From: Aquabacterium humicola
GTDB lineage: Bacteria; Pseudomonadota; Gammaproteobacteria; Burkholderiales; Burkholderiaceae_C
Assembly: GCF_030167915.1 (NCBI RefSeq)
Contig: NZ_JARGNB010000001.1
Location: forward strand, 1,860,001-1,924,000
Reading direction: 5' to 3'
DNA: 64,000 nucleotides
The position numbers and the translations under genes were made by a program. The notes below the pieces were generated by a model, which did not search any database, was not told the DNA's origin, and saw only the letters and a program-made list of their open reading frames with translations. Positions 30,573 to 39,757 of the stretch are shown one piece after another. The first letter of the stretch is position 1; every line of letters starts with the position of its first letter.

Positions 30573-31952
30573 TCAGCGCGCGCCCTTGCCCGTCAGCACG
30601 ACGCCGACGGTCTCGAACAGGATCACGAAGTCGAGGAACAGCGAATGGTTCTTGACGTAGTACAGGTCGTACTGCAGCTTTTCCGCCGAGTCCTCGACGG
30701 TCGATCCGTATTGATATTTGACCTGCGCCCAACCGGTGACACCTGGCTTGATGCTGTGGCGGACAGCATAGTACGGAATCTCCTGCGTCAGCTGCTCGAC
30801 GAAGTACGGCCGCTCGGGGCGCGGGCCGACCAGGCTCATCTCGCCCTTGAGCACGTTGAACAGCTGCGGCAGCTCGTCGATGCGGGTCTTGCGGATGATG
30901 TTGCCGATACGCGTGACGCGGCTGTCCTGCTTGGTCGCCCACACCGGCTTGCCGTCCTTCTCCGCGTCGGTGCACATGCTGCGGAACTTGGTGACCTTGA
31001 AGACGCGGCTGTTGGCGCCGACACGCTCCTGGCGGTAGAAGACCGGGCCGCGGCTCTCGAGCTTGATGGCGATCGCGGTCAGCAGCATCACCGGCGCCGA
31101 CACGATGATCAGCACCAGCGAGCAGAGGATGTCGAAGATGCGCTTGACCGCGGTGCGGTAGAAGCCCTGGTTGAAGCCGTCGCCGAAGATCAGCCAGCCG
31201 GCGTTGACGTAGTCGATGCGGATCTGGCCGAGCATGCGCTCGAAGTAGGTCGTGATGTCGAAGACGCGCACGCCGGCGAGCTTGCAGTCGAGCAGCTCAC
31301 GCATCGGCATGCTGCCGGAGCGGCGTTCGGTCAGCGCGACGACGATCTCGTCGACGCCGTGCGCGCGCGCGGTTTCGGTCAGCGAGCGCTCGGCGGACAG
31401 GCGCTCGGCTTCGGAGACGGTCGACTGCTTCTCGTTCGGGCCGGGGAAATAGCCGACGATCTTCGCCAGCGGATCGGCATTCTTCAGCGTCGCCCCGACC
31501 ATCTGCGCGGCCGGGCCGGCGCCGAAGATCAGCACCCGGTTGCCGGTGCGCGCCTGGCCGGTCCAGTGGCCGACGAAGACCCGGCGCACGATGACCATCG
31601 AGATCACCAGCATCGCCGAGACGCGCACCGCGGCGCTGTTGGCGAGGTCGGTCGGCAGCAGCGCGAACACCTGATAGGTCAGCGTCAGCGCGAGCACCAG
31701 CGCCACGCCGGCGCGCAGGCACGACTCGCCGATGGAGCGCTGACCGGAACGCTGGTAAAGCCCGGCGATGATGTTGATGACGAACATGCCGGCGGCCAGC
31801 GACAGCACCTGGGTGCCGGCCAGCGTCGCCCCGCCGATCTGGCCGCCCTGCACGATCATGACCGCGGCCAGCGCGAACAGCGCGAGGCCGACGTCGAACA
31901 GGATGCGGCGCAGCGTCCAGACGTGAAAGTAATGGTTGAAGACCCGGATCAT
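30573..31952 (-). CDS. Polyprenyl-phosphate sugar transferase, XrtA/PEP-CTERM type (TIGR03013 type)
   Basis: 459 residues. Four or five N-terminal membrane helices, a central CoA-binding-like Rossmann segment (NRVLIFGAGPAAQMVG), one more helix (IFDILCSLVLIIVSAPVML) and the WcaJ/WbaP catalytic part: FYRQERVGANSRVFKVTKFRSM, RKTRIDELPQLFNVLKGEMSLVGPRPE. It should transfer the first sugar-1-phosphate to undecaprenyl phosphate and thus start the repeat unit of the exopolysaccharide made by the 937-16439 operon. ATG 31952 has GGGAGAA upstream; the open frame before it is not coding. Confidence 0.92.
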   Translation of the reverse strand: MIRVFNHYFHVWTLRRILFDVGLALFALAAVMIVQGGQIGGATLAGTQVLSLAAGMFVINIIAGLYQRSGQRSIGESCLRAGVALVLALTLTYQVFALLPTDLANSAAVRVSAMLVISMVIVRRVFVGHWTGQARTGNRVLIFGAGPAAQMVGATLKNADPLAKIVGYFPGPNEKQSTVSEAERLSAERSLTETARAHGVDEIVVALTERRSGSMPMRELLDCKLAGVRVFDITTYFERMLGQIRIDYVNAGWLIFGDGFNQGFYRTAVKRIFDILCSLVLIIVSAPVMLLTAIAIKLESRGPVFYRQERVGANSRVFKVTKFRSMCTDAEKDGKPVWATKQDSRVTRIGNIIRKTRIDELPQLFNVLKGEMSLVGPRPERPYFVEQLTQEIPYYAVRHSIKPGVTGWAQVKYQYGSTVEDSAEKLQYDLYYVKNHSLFLDFVILFETVGVVLTGKGAR

Positions 31953-32320
31953 TCTTTCTCCCGCCAGTTCGCCGCATCCCTGACCGCTGATCTGGCGGCA
32001 TGCACTTCGATCGGTGCGCCGCTGCGGCCCTCGAGCCTGCCGCTGGCCTGACTCTGGTTCGTTGTTGTGCCCCGGTTCGAAGCCGACGGCGTGACAAGCC
32101 ACCGGACCCCACGAGTCCGGAAGGACTGTAAGCAGCGCAAATCGGCCCTCGCAACCCCGGTCTTGAGGGGGACACGCGACCGATGTCACGGACTTTCGGG
32201 ATGAATGGTCCGCGAACGCGCCGGATTACCGCACGAATCACAGACCGCCCGCCGCCCGACAACTGTCAAGCCGGACTTGCCCGAGGCGGGCGCGATGGTA
32301 CCCGAAGCACGTCGCCCGCC
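31953..32320. other. 368-base leader/intergenic region upstream of the sugar transferase
   Basis: This stretch lies between the protease stop (minus strand) and the sugar transferase start (minus strand). It holds a hairpin CCGGAC-N7-GTCCGG at 32102-32120, about 150 bases before the start codon, and the GGGAGAA ribosome site at its left end. Base composition is a little more mixed than in the genes. I see no gene and no sigma-54 site with correct spacing. It probably carries the promoter of the transferase-prsK-prsR-prsT run. Confidence 0.4.
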
Positions 32321-33100
32321 TCAGCGCCGCTGCTGCAGCAGCGCCGACGCGTGGCGGGCCGGGATGGCATAACTGATGCCGGTGGGATGGCTCAGCGCCG
32401 ATTCGCGCGTGGCCTTGACGTGCACGCTGTTGATGACGCCCAGCACCAGGCCGCTGTCGGCATCGAGCAGCGGGCTGCCGCTGTTGCCGGGATAGGCGGT
32501 CGCGTCGAGCTGCAGGATGTCGAAGCTACCCTGCCGCATGCGGTAGACGGTGCGCTGGTCAAGCAGGCGCGCGTTCGGCAGCGGCTGCGCCACCGGCACC
32601 GTCGCGGCGACGATGCCGCGATGGCTGACCGGCACGAAGCCGAAGACGACGCCGATCGGATAGCCGACCAGCACGACGGCGCGTCCGTCGGGCACCGCCG
32701 CGTCCGGCGCGAACTTCAGCGCCGGCAAGGGCGCGCCCTCGAACTTCAGCAGCGCCAGGTCGTAGACCGGGTCGCTCGCGATCACCTTGGCACCGCGGCC
32801 CTGCCGGCCATCGCTGCCCGACAGCACGACGATCAGCCGGTCGCCGGCATCGGCGTCGCCGGTCATCGGCAGCACATGCGCATTAGTGACCGCGTGCGTG
32901 CCGTCGTCGACGACGAAGCCGGTGCCGCGGAAACGGAAGCCGGGGTTGTTCAGCGCGTTGAAGGTGCCGACGGCCAGGACCGAGGGCTTGCTGGCGGCGA
33001 TGACGGCTTCGATCTCGGCCTGCGCCGGCGCGATGCCGGCCAGGAACGGCAGCAGGAGCAGCAGGGGCGGGAGGACGCGACGGCGGGTCAGCAAGCGCAC
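32321..33100 (-). CDS. Trypsin-like serine protease, exported
   Basis: 259 residues. The GTG at 33100 opens a signal peptide (VLPPLLLLLPFLAGIAPAQA). The chymotrypsin-fold triad is visible: His in VTNAHVLPM, Asp in VYDLALLK and Ser in YPGNSGSPLL. There is no PDZ domain, unlike DegP/DegS. It probably acts in the periplasm. It overlaps the end of the GNAT-PilZ gene by 13 bases, so the two are likely expressed together. The substrate is unknown. Confidence 0.85.
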   Translation of the reverse strand: MRLLTRRRVLPPLLLLLPFLAGIAPAQAEIEAVIAASKPSVLAVGTFNALNNPGFRFRGTGFVVDDGTHAVTNAHVLPMTGDADAGDRLIVVLSGSDGRQGRGAKVIASDPVYDLALLKFEGAPLPALKFAPDAAVPDGRAVVLVGYPIGVVFGFVPVSHRGIVAATVPVAQPLPNARLLDQRTVYRMRQGSFDILQLDATAYPGNSGSPLLDADSGLVLGVINSVHVKATRESALSHPTGISYAIPARHASALLQQRR

Positions 33101-34428
33101 ACGAACGATTCTGCCAAACCGCGCTGCGCAGCTTCGGCCGGCGCCGGCTGCAGATCGGCATGCGTGCTGCCGGTTTGCAGCGCGTGCACGCAGGCGGCCC
33201 AGGCGGCATCCGGCGTGTCGATGCGGAAGCCGAGGGCCGTGCCATGCGGCCCGGCCACGCGCCGCACGGCCGTGGCCTGCACGACCGAGCGCAGCCCGGT
33301 GCCGAGCTCGATCGTCAGCCGGCCGGTGGCGCCGGGCGCCATCGGCGCCGGGCACTCGGCCTGGAAGCCCGACAGCGACAACTCGATCACCTTCAGCCGG
33401 AACGTGCCGCCGCCCTCGGACGCCGTGCGCTCGAGCCGGGCCGGGCAGTTGATCGAGTAGCGGGGATGGCGCCGCAGCGCGGCACTGCCTTCGGTCGACG
33501 CCGGCACCGCGGCGCCGGTCAGCGCATCGAGCTCGTAGAGGCTGCGCAGCAGCAGCTGCTTGCGGGCATCCAGCGCCGCGAAGGCGCTCGTGCGGCGCAT
33601 GAAGAAGTGCTCGATCAGCGCTTCGGTCATCACCGGGTCGTTGGTCGTGTGGTACCGGCGCGCCGGCAGCCGGATGTTGGCGAGCCGGTTCTCGACGAAG
33701 TACCGGTGCAGGTTGCGGCGCTCCGGCCGGCCGCCGTAGACCGCCTTGAAGCGCTCACGCGCGGCCGCCAGGTCCAGCGTCGCGCCGACCGCCGGCGCGC
33801 CGTTGGCGAAGTCGTAGCGCGCCACCGGCGCGGCCTGCAGGCGCTCGAAGAACAGCAGCGACTCGTAGAGCTCGATCTTGTTCGGGTTGACCGCGATCAC
33901 CAGGTGCCGCACGTCGAAGTACGCGGTGCAGTACTCGTACATGAACTTCATCAGCGGGAACAGGATGCGCCCGCCGGTGGCCCGGTAGTCGGGGTGGATC
34001 GCCAGCGCCGAGACCTCGGCGATTCGGCCCTGCTTCGCGCGCACGGCGCTCAGGTCGAACGCCGACTGCATCGGGAAGCCGAACACGCCTTCGCGCACCA
34101 GCGACAGCGTGCCGACGACGCGGCCGTGGATCTTGGCGCACAGCGTCGTCGTGGTCGGCAGCGCGTGGTAGGCGGTGACGCGCAGCCCGGACGCGTCCGG
34201 CTGCATGAAGCCGGACGCGACGTAGGCATCGTGCAGCAGCGCGAAGCAGGCCTCCAGCTCGTCCTGCGTATCGGCGATCTTCAGCTCCAGCGCCGGGCCG
34301 GGCGCCGGATCGCAGTCGACGAACGAACGGTACAGCGCATGGCGGGCCTCCTTCGGCAGCAAGGCCAGCGCCGAGCGCGCGCACTGGTGGAGGAACCGCC
34401 TGAAAACCGTGCGCAGCGAACGCTTCAT
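33088..34428 (-). CDS. FeeM-like GNAT acyltransferase fused to a PilZ domain
   Basis: 446 residues. Roughly residues 60-240 show the N-acyl amino acid synthase (FeeM)/autoinducer-synthase-like GNAT fold (ELKIADTQDELEACFALLHDAYV, EVSALAIHPDYRATGGRILFPLMKFMYEY). The last ~130 residues form a PilZ domain with the RxxxR motif in RRHPR. The second c-di-GMP motif reads ELSLSG, Glu instead of the usual Asp/Asn. Such a protein could make N-acyl amino acids under c-di-GMP control; that is inference. ATG 34428 is preferred to the ATG 30 bases upstream. Confidence 0.78.
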   Translation of the reverse strand: MKRSLRTVFRRFLHQCARSALALLPKEARHALYRSFVDCDPAPGPALELKIADTQDELEACFALLHDAYVASGFMQPDASGLRVTAYHALPTTTTLCAKIHGRVVGTLSLVREGVFGFPMQSAFDLSAVRAKQGRIAEVSALAIHPDYRATGGRILFPLMKFMYEYCTAYFDVRHLVIAVNPNKIELYESLLFFERLQAAPVARYDFANGAPAVGATLDLAAARERFKAVYGGRPERRNLHRYFVENRLANIRLPARRYHTTNDPVMTEALIEHFFMRRTSAFAALDARKQLLLRSLYELDALTGAAVPASTEGSAALRRHPRYSINCPARLERTASEGGGTFRLKVIELSLSGFQAECPAPMAPGATGRLTIELGTGLRSVVQATAVRRVAGPHGTALGFRIDTPDAAWAACVHALQTGSTHADLQPAPAEAAQRGLAESFVCAC

Positions 34429-34463
34429 GGAACAACCCTGGGATCTGGTGGACCCCAAACGCC

Positions 34464-34490
34464 GGGGTCGACCTTAGAAAGGTCGGCCCC
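34464..34490. other. Strong hairpin between the Lrp-type and GNAT-PilZ genes
   Basis: A 12-base-pair stem (34464-34475 with 34479-34490, one G-T wobble) closes a three-base AGA loop. It lies 77 bases after the end of the Lrp-type gene and about 36 bases before the GNAT-PilZ start, both on the minus strand. No long T run follows, so it may be a weak terminator or a structured leader. Confidence 0.5.
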
Positions 34491-34566
34491 GCGGGCGCCG
34501 GCTTGAGCGCCGACCCGGCTGGGTTAGCACCTGGATACAAATGTTGCGGAGCTTCCTTGCGCCTGC

Positions 34567-35094
34567 TCAAGTCGGCCGCTGCACCAGCCGCACCCGCCGC
34601 TCGCGGCCTTCGGGCCGCCCGATGTGCGCCAGCGGCAGCTCGGTGCTGGCCTTGATGCGGTTCAGCACGATGCTCGAACGCACGTTGACCACGCCCGGCA
34701 GGCGCGTCAGCCGGCGCAGCACCGATTCGGACAGCTCGTGCAGCGAGGCCGCGACGATCTGCAGCAGGTAGTCGGCCTCGCCGGCGATGGAATAGCAGTC
34801 GAGCACCTCTGGGAAGGCGGCGATGTCGCGCTCGAAGACTGCACCCTCCTCGCCGCCGTGCCGCGCCAGCGTCACATGGGTGAACGAGCGCACCGCCAGC
34901 GACAGGATCGCCGGGTCGAGCAGCGCGACATACGCGCGGATCACGCCCAGCGACTCCAGGCGCTGGATGCGGCGGCTGATCTGCGACGCCGACAGCCCGA
35001 GGCGCTCCCCGACGACCTGGTTGGTGGCATGGCAATCGCGCTGCAGCTGCACCAGCAACTCGATGTCCAGCGGGTCCAGCAGCAGGTCGTCCAT
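34567..35094 (-). CDS. Lrp/AsnC-family transcriptional regulator
   Basis: 175 residues. N-terminal HTH (LDIELLVQLQRDCHATNQVVGERLGLSASQISRRIQRLE pattern, split here in sense) and a C-terminal RAM ligand-binding domain (DCYSIAGEADYLLQIVA, LPGVVNVRSSIVLNRIK). Members sense amino acids. It diverges from the hydroxyphenylpyruvate dioxygenase gene across 128 bases and probably controls it in response to Tyr or Phe, which is inference from position. The Met at 35094 gives the usual family N-terminus. Confidence 0.92.
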   Translation of the reverse strand: MDDLLLDPLDIELLVQLQRDCHATNQVVGERLGLSASQISRRIQRLESLGVIRAYVALLDPAILSLAVRSFTHVTLARHGGEEGAVFERDIAAFPEVLDCYSIAGEADYLLQIVAASLHELSESVLRRLTRLPGVVNVRSSIVLNRIKASTELPLAHIGRPEGRERRVRLVQRPT

Positions 35095-35222
35095 CGCCGC
35101 AATTCTATGCACGGTTCGTGCGCGATCAAACCGATATCGCACATCAGATGCGTACACGATGCAGCCTGAACGCTCAAGAATGACCGCCTCGCGCGCCTTC
35201 TGCGCACCAAACCGAGGATCAC

Positions 35223-36329
35223 ATGAGCCAGGCTTCCACGATCGCGCCGCACAACCCGATGGGCACCGACGGCTTCGAATTCATCGAGTACGCGGCGCCG
35301 GACCCCGCGGCGATGGGCGCGCTGTTCGAGCGCATGGGCTTCCAGGCGATCGCGCGCCACCGCCACAAGGACGTCACGCTGTACCGCCAGGGCGACATCA
35401 ACTTCATCGTCAATGCCGAGCCCGACTCGTTCGCCCAGCGCTTCGCGCGGCTGCACGGCCCCAGCATCTGCGCCATCGCGTTCCGCGTGCAGGACGCCAA
35501 GTACGCCTACGAGCGGGCGATCTCGCTCGGCGCCTGGGGCTATGCGGGCACCGCCGGCCCGGGCGAGCTGAACATCCCGGCGATCAAGGGCATCGGCGAC
35601 TCGATCATCTACTTCGTCGACCGCTGGCGCGGCAAGAACGGCGCGCAGCCGGGCGACATCGGCAACATCGGCTTCTTCGACGTCGACTTCGAGCCGCTGC
35701 CCGGCGCCCGCCTCGACCCGCCCGGCCACGGCCTGCAGGTGATCGACCACCTGACGCACAACGTGCACAAGGGCCGCATGAACGAATGGGCCGAGTTCTA
35801 CGAGCGCCTGTTCAATTTCCGCGAGGTGCGCTACTTCGACATCGAGGGCCAGGTCACCGGCGTCAAGAGCAAGGCGATGACCAGCCCCTGCGGCAAGATC
35901 CGCATCCCGATCAACGAAGAAGGCAACGAGACCAAGGGCCAGATCCAGGAGTACCTGGACCTGTACCGCGGCGAGGGCATCCAGCACATCGCGCTGCACT
36001 CGGCCGACCTGCCTGCCACCGTCGACGGCATGCGCGCCAACGGCGTGCGGCTGCTGAGCACGCCGGACACCTACTACGAGCTGGTCGACAAGCGCATCCC
36101 CGGTCACGGCGAGGACGTCGCCGCGCTGCAGCGGCGCCAGATCCTGCTCGACGGCAAGCCGGGTGACCTGCTGCTGCAGATCTTCACCGAGAACCAGCTC
36201 GGGCCGATCTTCTTCGAGTTCATCCAGCGCAAGGGCAACGAAGGCTTCGGCGAGGGCAACTTCAAGGCCCTGTTCGAAAGCATCGAGCTCGACCAGATGC
36301 GCCGGGGGGTGCTGCCCGAGAAGGTCTGA
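35223..36329 (+). CDS. hpd: 4-hydroxyphenylpyruvate dioxygenase
   Basis: 368 residues with two vicinal-oxygen-chelate domains. The Fe(II) ligands are expected in VIDHLTHNV (His), IQHIALHS (His) and GPIFFEFIQRKGN (Glu). The C-terminal helix region GFGEGNFKALFESIE is typical of this enzyme and not of hydroxymandelate synthase. It converts 4-hydroxyphenylpyruvate to homogentisate in tyrosine breakdown. GAGGA lies before the ATG. No homogentisate dioxygenase gene is nearby. Confidence 0.95.
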   Translation: MSQASTIAPHNPMGTDGFEFIEYAAPDPAAMGALFERMGFQAIARHRHKDVTLYRQGDINFIVNAEPDSFAQRFARLHGPSICAIAFRVQDAKYAYERAISLGAWGYAGTAGPGELNIPAIKGIGDSIIYFVDRWRGKNGAQPGDIGNIGFFDVDFEPLPGARLDPPGHGLQVIDHLTHNVHKGRMNEWAEFYERLFNFREVRYFDIEGQVTGVKSKAMTSPCGKIRIPINEEGNETKGQIQEYLDLYRGEGIQHIALHSADLPATVDGMRANGVRLLSTPDTYYELVDKRIPGHGEDVAALQRRQILLDGKPGDLLLQIFTENQLGPIFFEFIQRKGNEGFGEGNFKALFESIELDQMRRGVLPEKV

Positions 36330-36411
36330 CGATTAGACTAGCCGCTCCGGCCTGATCTCCCGCGCGCAACAGCGGCAGTACGTGCGGGCGGATAGGCCAC
36401 GAGGGGAGCGC

Positions 36412-36507
36412 ATGATCAACCCGCGTCTGTGGCCATGGCCGCGGTGCGTGAACTGTCCGCGAGATCCGCTGCAGGGTGCGGCTCGCCCGACCGGGGCGAG
36501 GCGCTAG
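36412..36507 (+). CDS. Possible 31-residue leader peptide coupled to the yfiR-like start
   Basis: An ATG at 36412 with GAGGGGAG directly upstream opens a frame of 31 codons (MINPRLWPWPRCVNCPRDPL...) that ends in TAG at 36505-36507; the GTG start of the next gene follows without a gap. The peptide has a CVNC pair and two Trp. It has no family match I know. The good ribosome site and stop/start contact suggest translation of this ORF feeds the yfiR-like gene, but it could also be chance in GC-rich DNA. Confidence 0.4.
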   Translation: MINPRLWPWPRCVNCPRDPLQGAARPTGARR

Positions 36508-37110
36508 GTGCCGCACGCTTCGCTCCGGGCCCCGCGCCGACGAACGGCGGCGCGCCGCCGGCTGCTCGCGGGTGCGTTGCTGGCCGCGGCACTGGCAGTG
36601 CCGGCCGGGCCCACCGCCGCGCTCGCGCAGGCCGGCCTGCAGGCCTCGGAATACCAGGTCAAGGCGGCCTTCCTCTGCAAGTTCGCGGGTTATGTCGAAT
36701 GGCCGGCGGCGGCCGACCGGCCCGACGGGCCCTTCGTCATCGGCGTGCTGGGCGACGACGAGGTGGTGCAGGAAGTGGTCCGGGCCGCGAGCGGCCTGCA
36801 GGTCCAGGGCCGGCCGATGACGGTGCGGCGCCTTGCGCGCAACGACGGCCCGGCGGGCGTGCACATCCTGTTCATCGCGCGCTCCCACGCCGCGCGTCAG
36901 CCCGAACTGCTGGCCGGCGCGCGCGGCCAGCCGACGCTCACCGTCACCGAGACCGACAACGCCGCCACGGTGGCCAGCATCATCAATTTCGTGCTGGTCG
37001 ACGACAAGGTGCGCTTCGACATCGCCCTCCCCCTGGCCGATCAAGGCAATCTGAAGATCAGCGCGCGGCTGCTCGGCGTCGCGCGTAAGGTCGCGACGAG
37101 GCCCTCATGA
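36508..37110 (+). CDS. YfiR-family periplasmic protein (DUF4154)
   Basis: 200 residues. After a basic N-terminus and signal segment (LLAGALLAAALAVPAGPTAALAQ) comes the YfiR pattern: YQVKAAFLCKFAGYVEWPA, FVIGVLGDDEVV, VHILFI, PTLTVTETDN, and NFVLVDDKVRFDIAL. YfiR in Pseudomonas binds the periplasmic domain of the diguanylate cyclase YfiN and holds it off. Here the partner is the kinase encoded next (4-base overlap), whose sensor domain is of the same CHASE8 type. GTG start at 36508. Confidence 0.88.
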   Translation: MPHASLRAPRRRTAARRRLLAGALLAAALAVPAGPTAALAQAGLQASEYQVKAAFLCKFAGYVEWPAAADRPDGPFVIGVLGDDEVVQEVVRAASGLQVQGRPMTVRRLARNDGPAGVHILFIARSHAARQPELLAGARGQPTLTVTETDNAATVASIINFVLVDDKVRFDIALPLADQGNLKISARLLGVARKVATRPS

Positions 37111-39143
37111 ACGCCCCGCGCAGTTCCCTGCGTCGGCGCCTGCTCGGCGCGATGCTGCTGACCACGCTGGCCGCGCTGATCTTCGCGCTGGCCGCGCTGG
37201 CCACCTACGACCTGCGCGACTACCACGACCGCACGACGAGCGACCTCGAGGCGCAGGCCGAGATGATCGCGCGCACGACGGCGCCGGCGCTGGCCTTCGA
37301 CGACGCGCGCACCGCCACCGAGACGCTCGGGCTGCTGCGCCTGCAGCCGAAGCTGCGCGTCGCGGCGATCTACGGCGTGCACGGCGGCGTCTTCGCCAGC
37401 TACCGCTCGAAGGACGCGGCCGACCTGCCGCTGCCGACCCTGCCCGGCGTCGACGGATTCAACCGCAGCGACGGCGACCTGGTGATCTTCCGCCGCGTCG
37501 TCGACAACCAGCAGATCCTCGGCACGGTGTACCTGCGCGTGCACTACGCGCTGTACGAGCGCCTGCTCGACTACGTCGGCATCGCGCTGGTGGTCGCGGC
37601 GGCGGCCATGCTTCTGGCCCTGCTGGTGTCGTTCCGGCTCGAGCGCATCGTCACCCGCCCGCTGACGGCCATCGCCGACGTCGCGCGCCATGTCGTGCAG
37701 CAGCGCGACTACTCGCGGCGCGCCGCCAAGGGCGACGACGACGAACTCGGCGCGCTGGCCGATGCCTTCAACGAGATGATGCAGGAGATCGAGCAGCGCA
37801 CGCTGGCGCTGGAAGCGTCGAACCACGACCGAGCGGCCGAGGTCGAGGAGCGGCGCATCGCGCAGCGCGAGGTCGAACGCCTGAACGAGCAGCTCGAGCG
37901 CCGCGTCAGCGAGCGCACGCTGCAGCTGGAGACCTCGAACCAGGAGCTCGCACTGGCCACCGAGGCGGCCGAGCGCGCCAACCGCGCCAAGAGCGAGTTC
38001 CTGTCGAGCATGAGCCACGAGCTGCGCACGCCGCTGTCGGCCATCATCGGCTTCGGCCAGCTGCTGCAGGGCGATTCGTCGCGCCTGACGCCCGAGCGCC
38101 GAGCCGAGTTCGTCGGCCACATGGTGCGCGCTGGCAAGCACCTGCTGACCCTGATCAACGACATCCTGAACCTCGCGCAGATCGAGGCCGGCAAGCTGCA
38201 GCTGACGCTGGAGAACGTGCCGCTGGCGCCGCTGCTGGCCGAATGCCGCACCATGACCGAGCCGATGGGCGGGCGGCGCGGCATCCGCATGCTGTTCCCG
38301 GAGAACACGCCGCTGACCGCGGTCGCCGACCCGACGCGGCTGAAGCAGGTGCTGCTGAACCTGCTGTCGAACGCCATCAAGTACAACCGCGACAACGGCG
38401 CGGTGGTCGTCGATTGCACGATGGTCGGCGAACGACGCGTGCGCATCTCGGTGCAGGACACCGGCCACGGGCTGCGCGCCGACCAGCTCGAGGCGCTGTT
38501 CCAGCCCTTCAACCGCCTCGGCCAGGAAGGCGGCACGCAGGAAGGCACCGGCATCGGGCTGGTCGTCACGAAGCGGCTGATCGAGCAGATGGGGGGCTCG
38601 ATCGGCGTCAGCTCCACCGTCGGCACCGGCAGCATGTTCTGGATCGACCTCGACGGCAGCGCGCCGGCCGTCGACACGGCGCCGGCCGCCACGCAGCTGC
38701 AGAGCGGGGCCAACGGCCCGGTCGTCAGCCCGGCCGGCGGCAACACGCGCGCGACGGTGCTGTGCGTCGAGGACAACCCGACCAACCTGCGGCTGGTGGA
38801 GGAGCTCTTCGCCGGCCGCGAGGATCTGCAGCTGATCAGCGCGCAGGACGGGCTGCTGGGCGTCGAGATGGCGCGCATCTACCAGCCGGACGTGATCCTG
38901 ATGGACAACAACATGCCGCGCATGAGCGGCCGCGAGGCGCAGGCGCTGCTGCATCAGGACCCGGCGACCTCGCACATCCCGATCATCGCGCTGACCGCCA
39001 ATGCGATGCCCAAGGCGGTGGCCGAGGGCCTGGCCGCCGGCTTCTTCCGCTACCTGACCAAGCCGGTGGCGCAGGACGAGCTGATCGACGCCATCGACGC
39101 GGCGCTGGCCAGCACGCGCCACCGGCGCGACGGCGGCCGCTGA
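37107..39143 (+). CDS. CHASE8-HAMP hybrid histidine kinase
   Basis: 678 residues. First membrane helix about 14-34; periplasmic CHASE8 domain (DLEAQAEMIARTTAPALAF, with DDARTATETL after it); second helix about 155-175; HAMP (RPLTAIADVARHV); a coiled coil; dimerisation helix with His304 in SSMSHELRTPLSAIIGF; ATPase domain (NLLSNAIKY, DTGHGL, GTGIGLVV); and a C-terminal receiver (LCVEDNPTNLRLVEEL, phospho-Asp near residue 600 in ILMDNNMP). The sensor half equals that of YfiN-type cyclases, but the output is a kinase. It overlaps the yfiR-like gene by ATGA. Confidence 0.92.
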   Translation: MNAPRSSLRRRLLGAMLLTTLAALIFALAALATYDLRDYHDRTTSDLEAQAEMIARTTAPALAFDDARTATETLGLLRLQPKLRVAAIYGVHGGVFASYRSKDAADLPLPTLPGVDGFNRSDGDLVIFRRVVDNQQILGTVYLRVHYALYERLLDYVGIALVVAAAAMLLALLVSFRLERIVTRPLTAIADVARHVVQQRDYSRRAAKGDDDELGALADAFNEMMQEIEQRTLALEASNHDRAAEVEERRIAQREVERLNEQLERRVSERTLQLETSNQELALATEAAERANRAKSEFLSSMSHELRTPLSAIIGFGQLLQGDSSRLTPERRAEFVGHMVRAGKHLLTLINDILNLAQIEAGKLQLTLENVPLAPLLAECRTMTEPMGGRRGIRMLFPENTPLTAVADPTRLKQVLLNLLSNAIKYNRDNGAVVVDCTMVGERRVRISVQDTGHGLRADQLEALFQPFNRLGQEGGTQEGTGIGLVVTKRLIEQMGGSIGVSSTVGTGSMFWIDLDGSAPAVDTAPAATQLQSGANGPVVSPAGGNTRATVLCVEDNPTNLRLVEELFAGREDLQLISAQDGLLGVEMARIYQPDVILMDNNMPRMSGREAQALLHQDPATSHIPIIALTANAMPKAVAEGLAAGFFRYLTKPVAQDELIDAIDAALASTRHRRDGGR

Positions 39144-39173
39144 AGCGCGGCGCCCGAAGGTCCGGCGCCGCCG

Positions 39174-39686
<513 letters not shown>

Positions 39687-39757
39687 GGCGCTTTGTAGCG
39701 CGATCCCGATTTCAACTGCAATGCAGCGACGGCCGAAGCGCAACGGCGCCGCAACCG

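Noticed and set aside
28524-32051. Very long open frame (over 1100 codons) on the plus strand
   Set aside because: It lies antisense to prsK and the sugar transferase, is rich in R, Q, H, A and shows no family motif. GC-rich codon bias on the other strand explains it.
31953-32189. Upstream extension of the sugar transferase to about 32189
   Set aside because: The extra residues look random and lack hydrophobic character, whereas ATG 31952 has a GGGAGAA ribosome site and a normal N-terminus.
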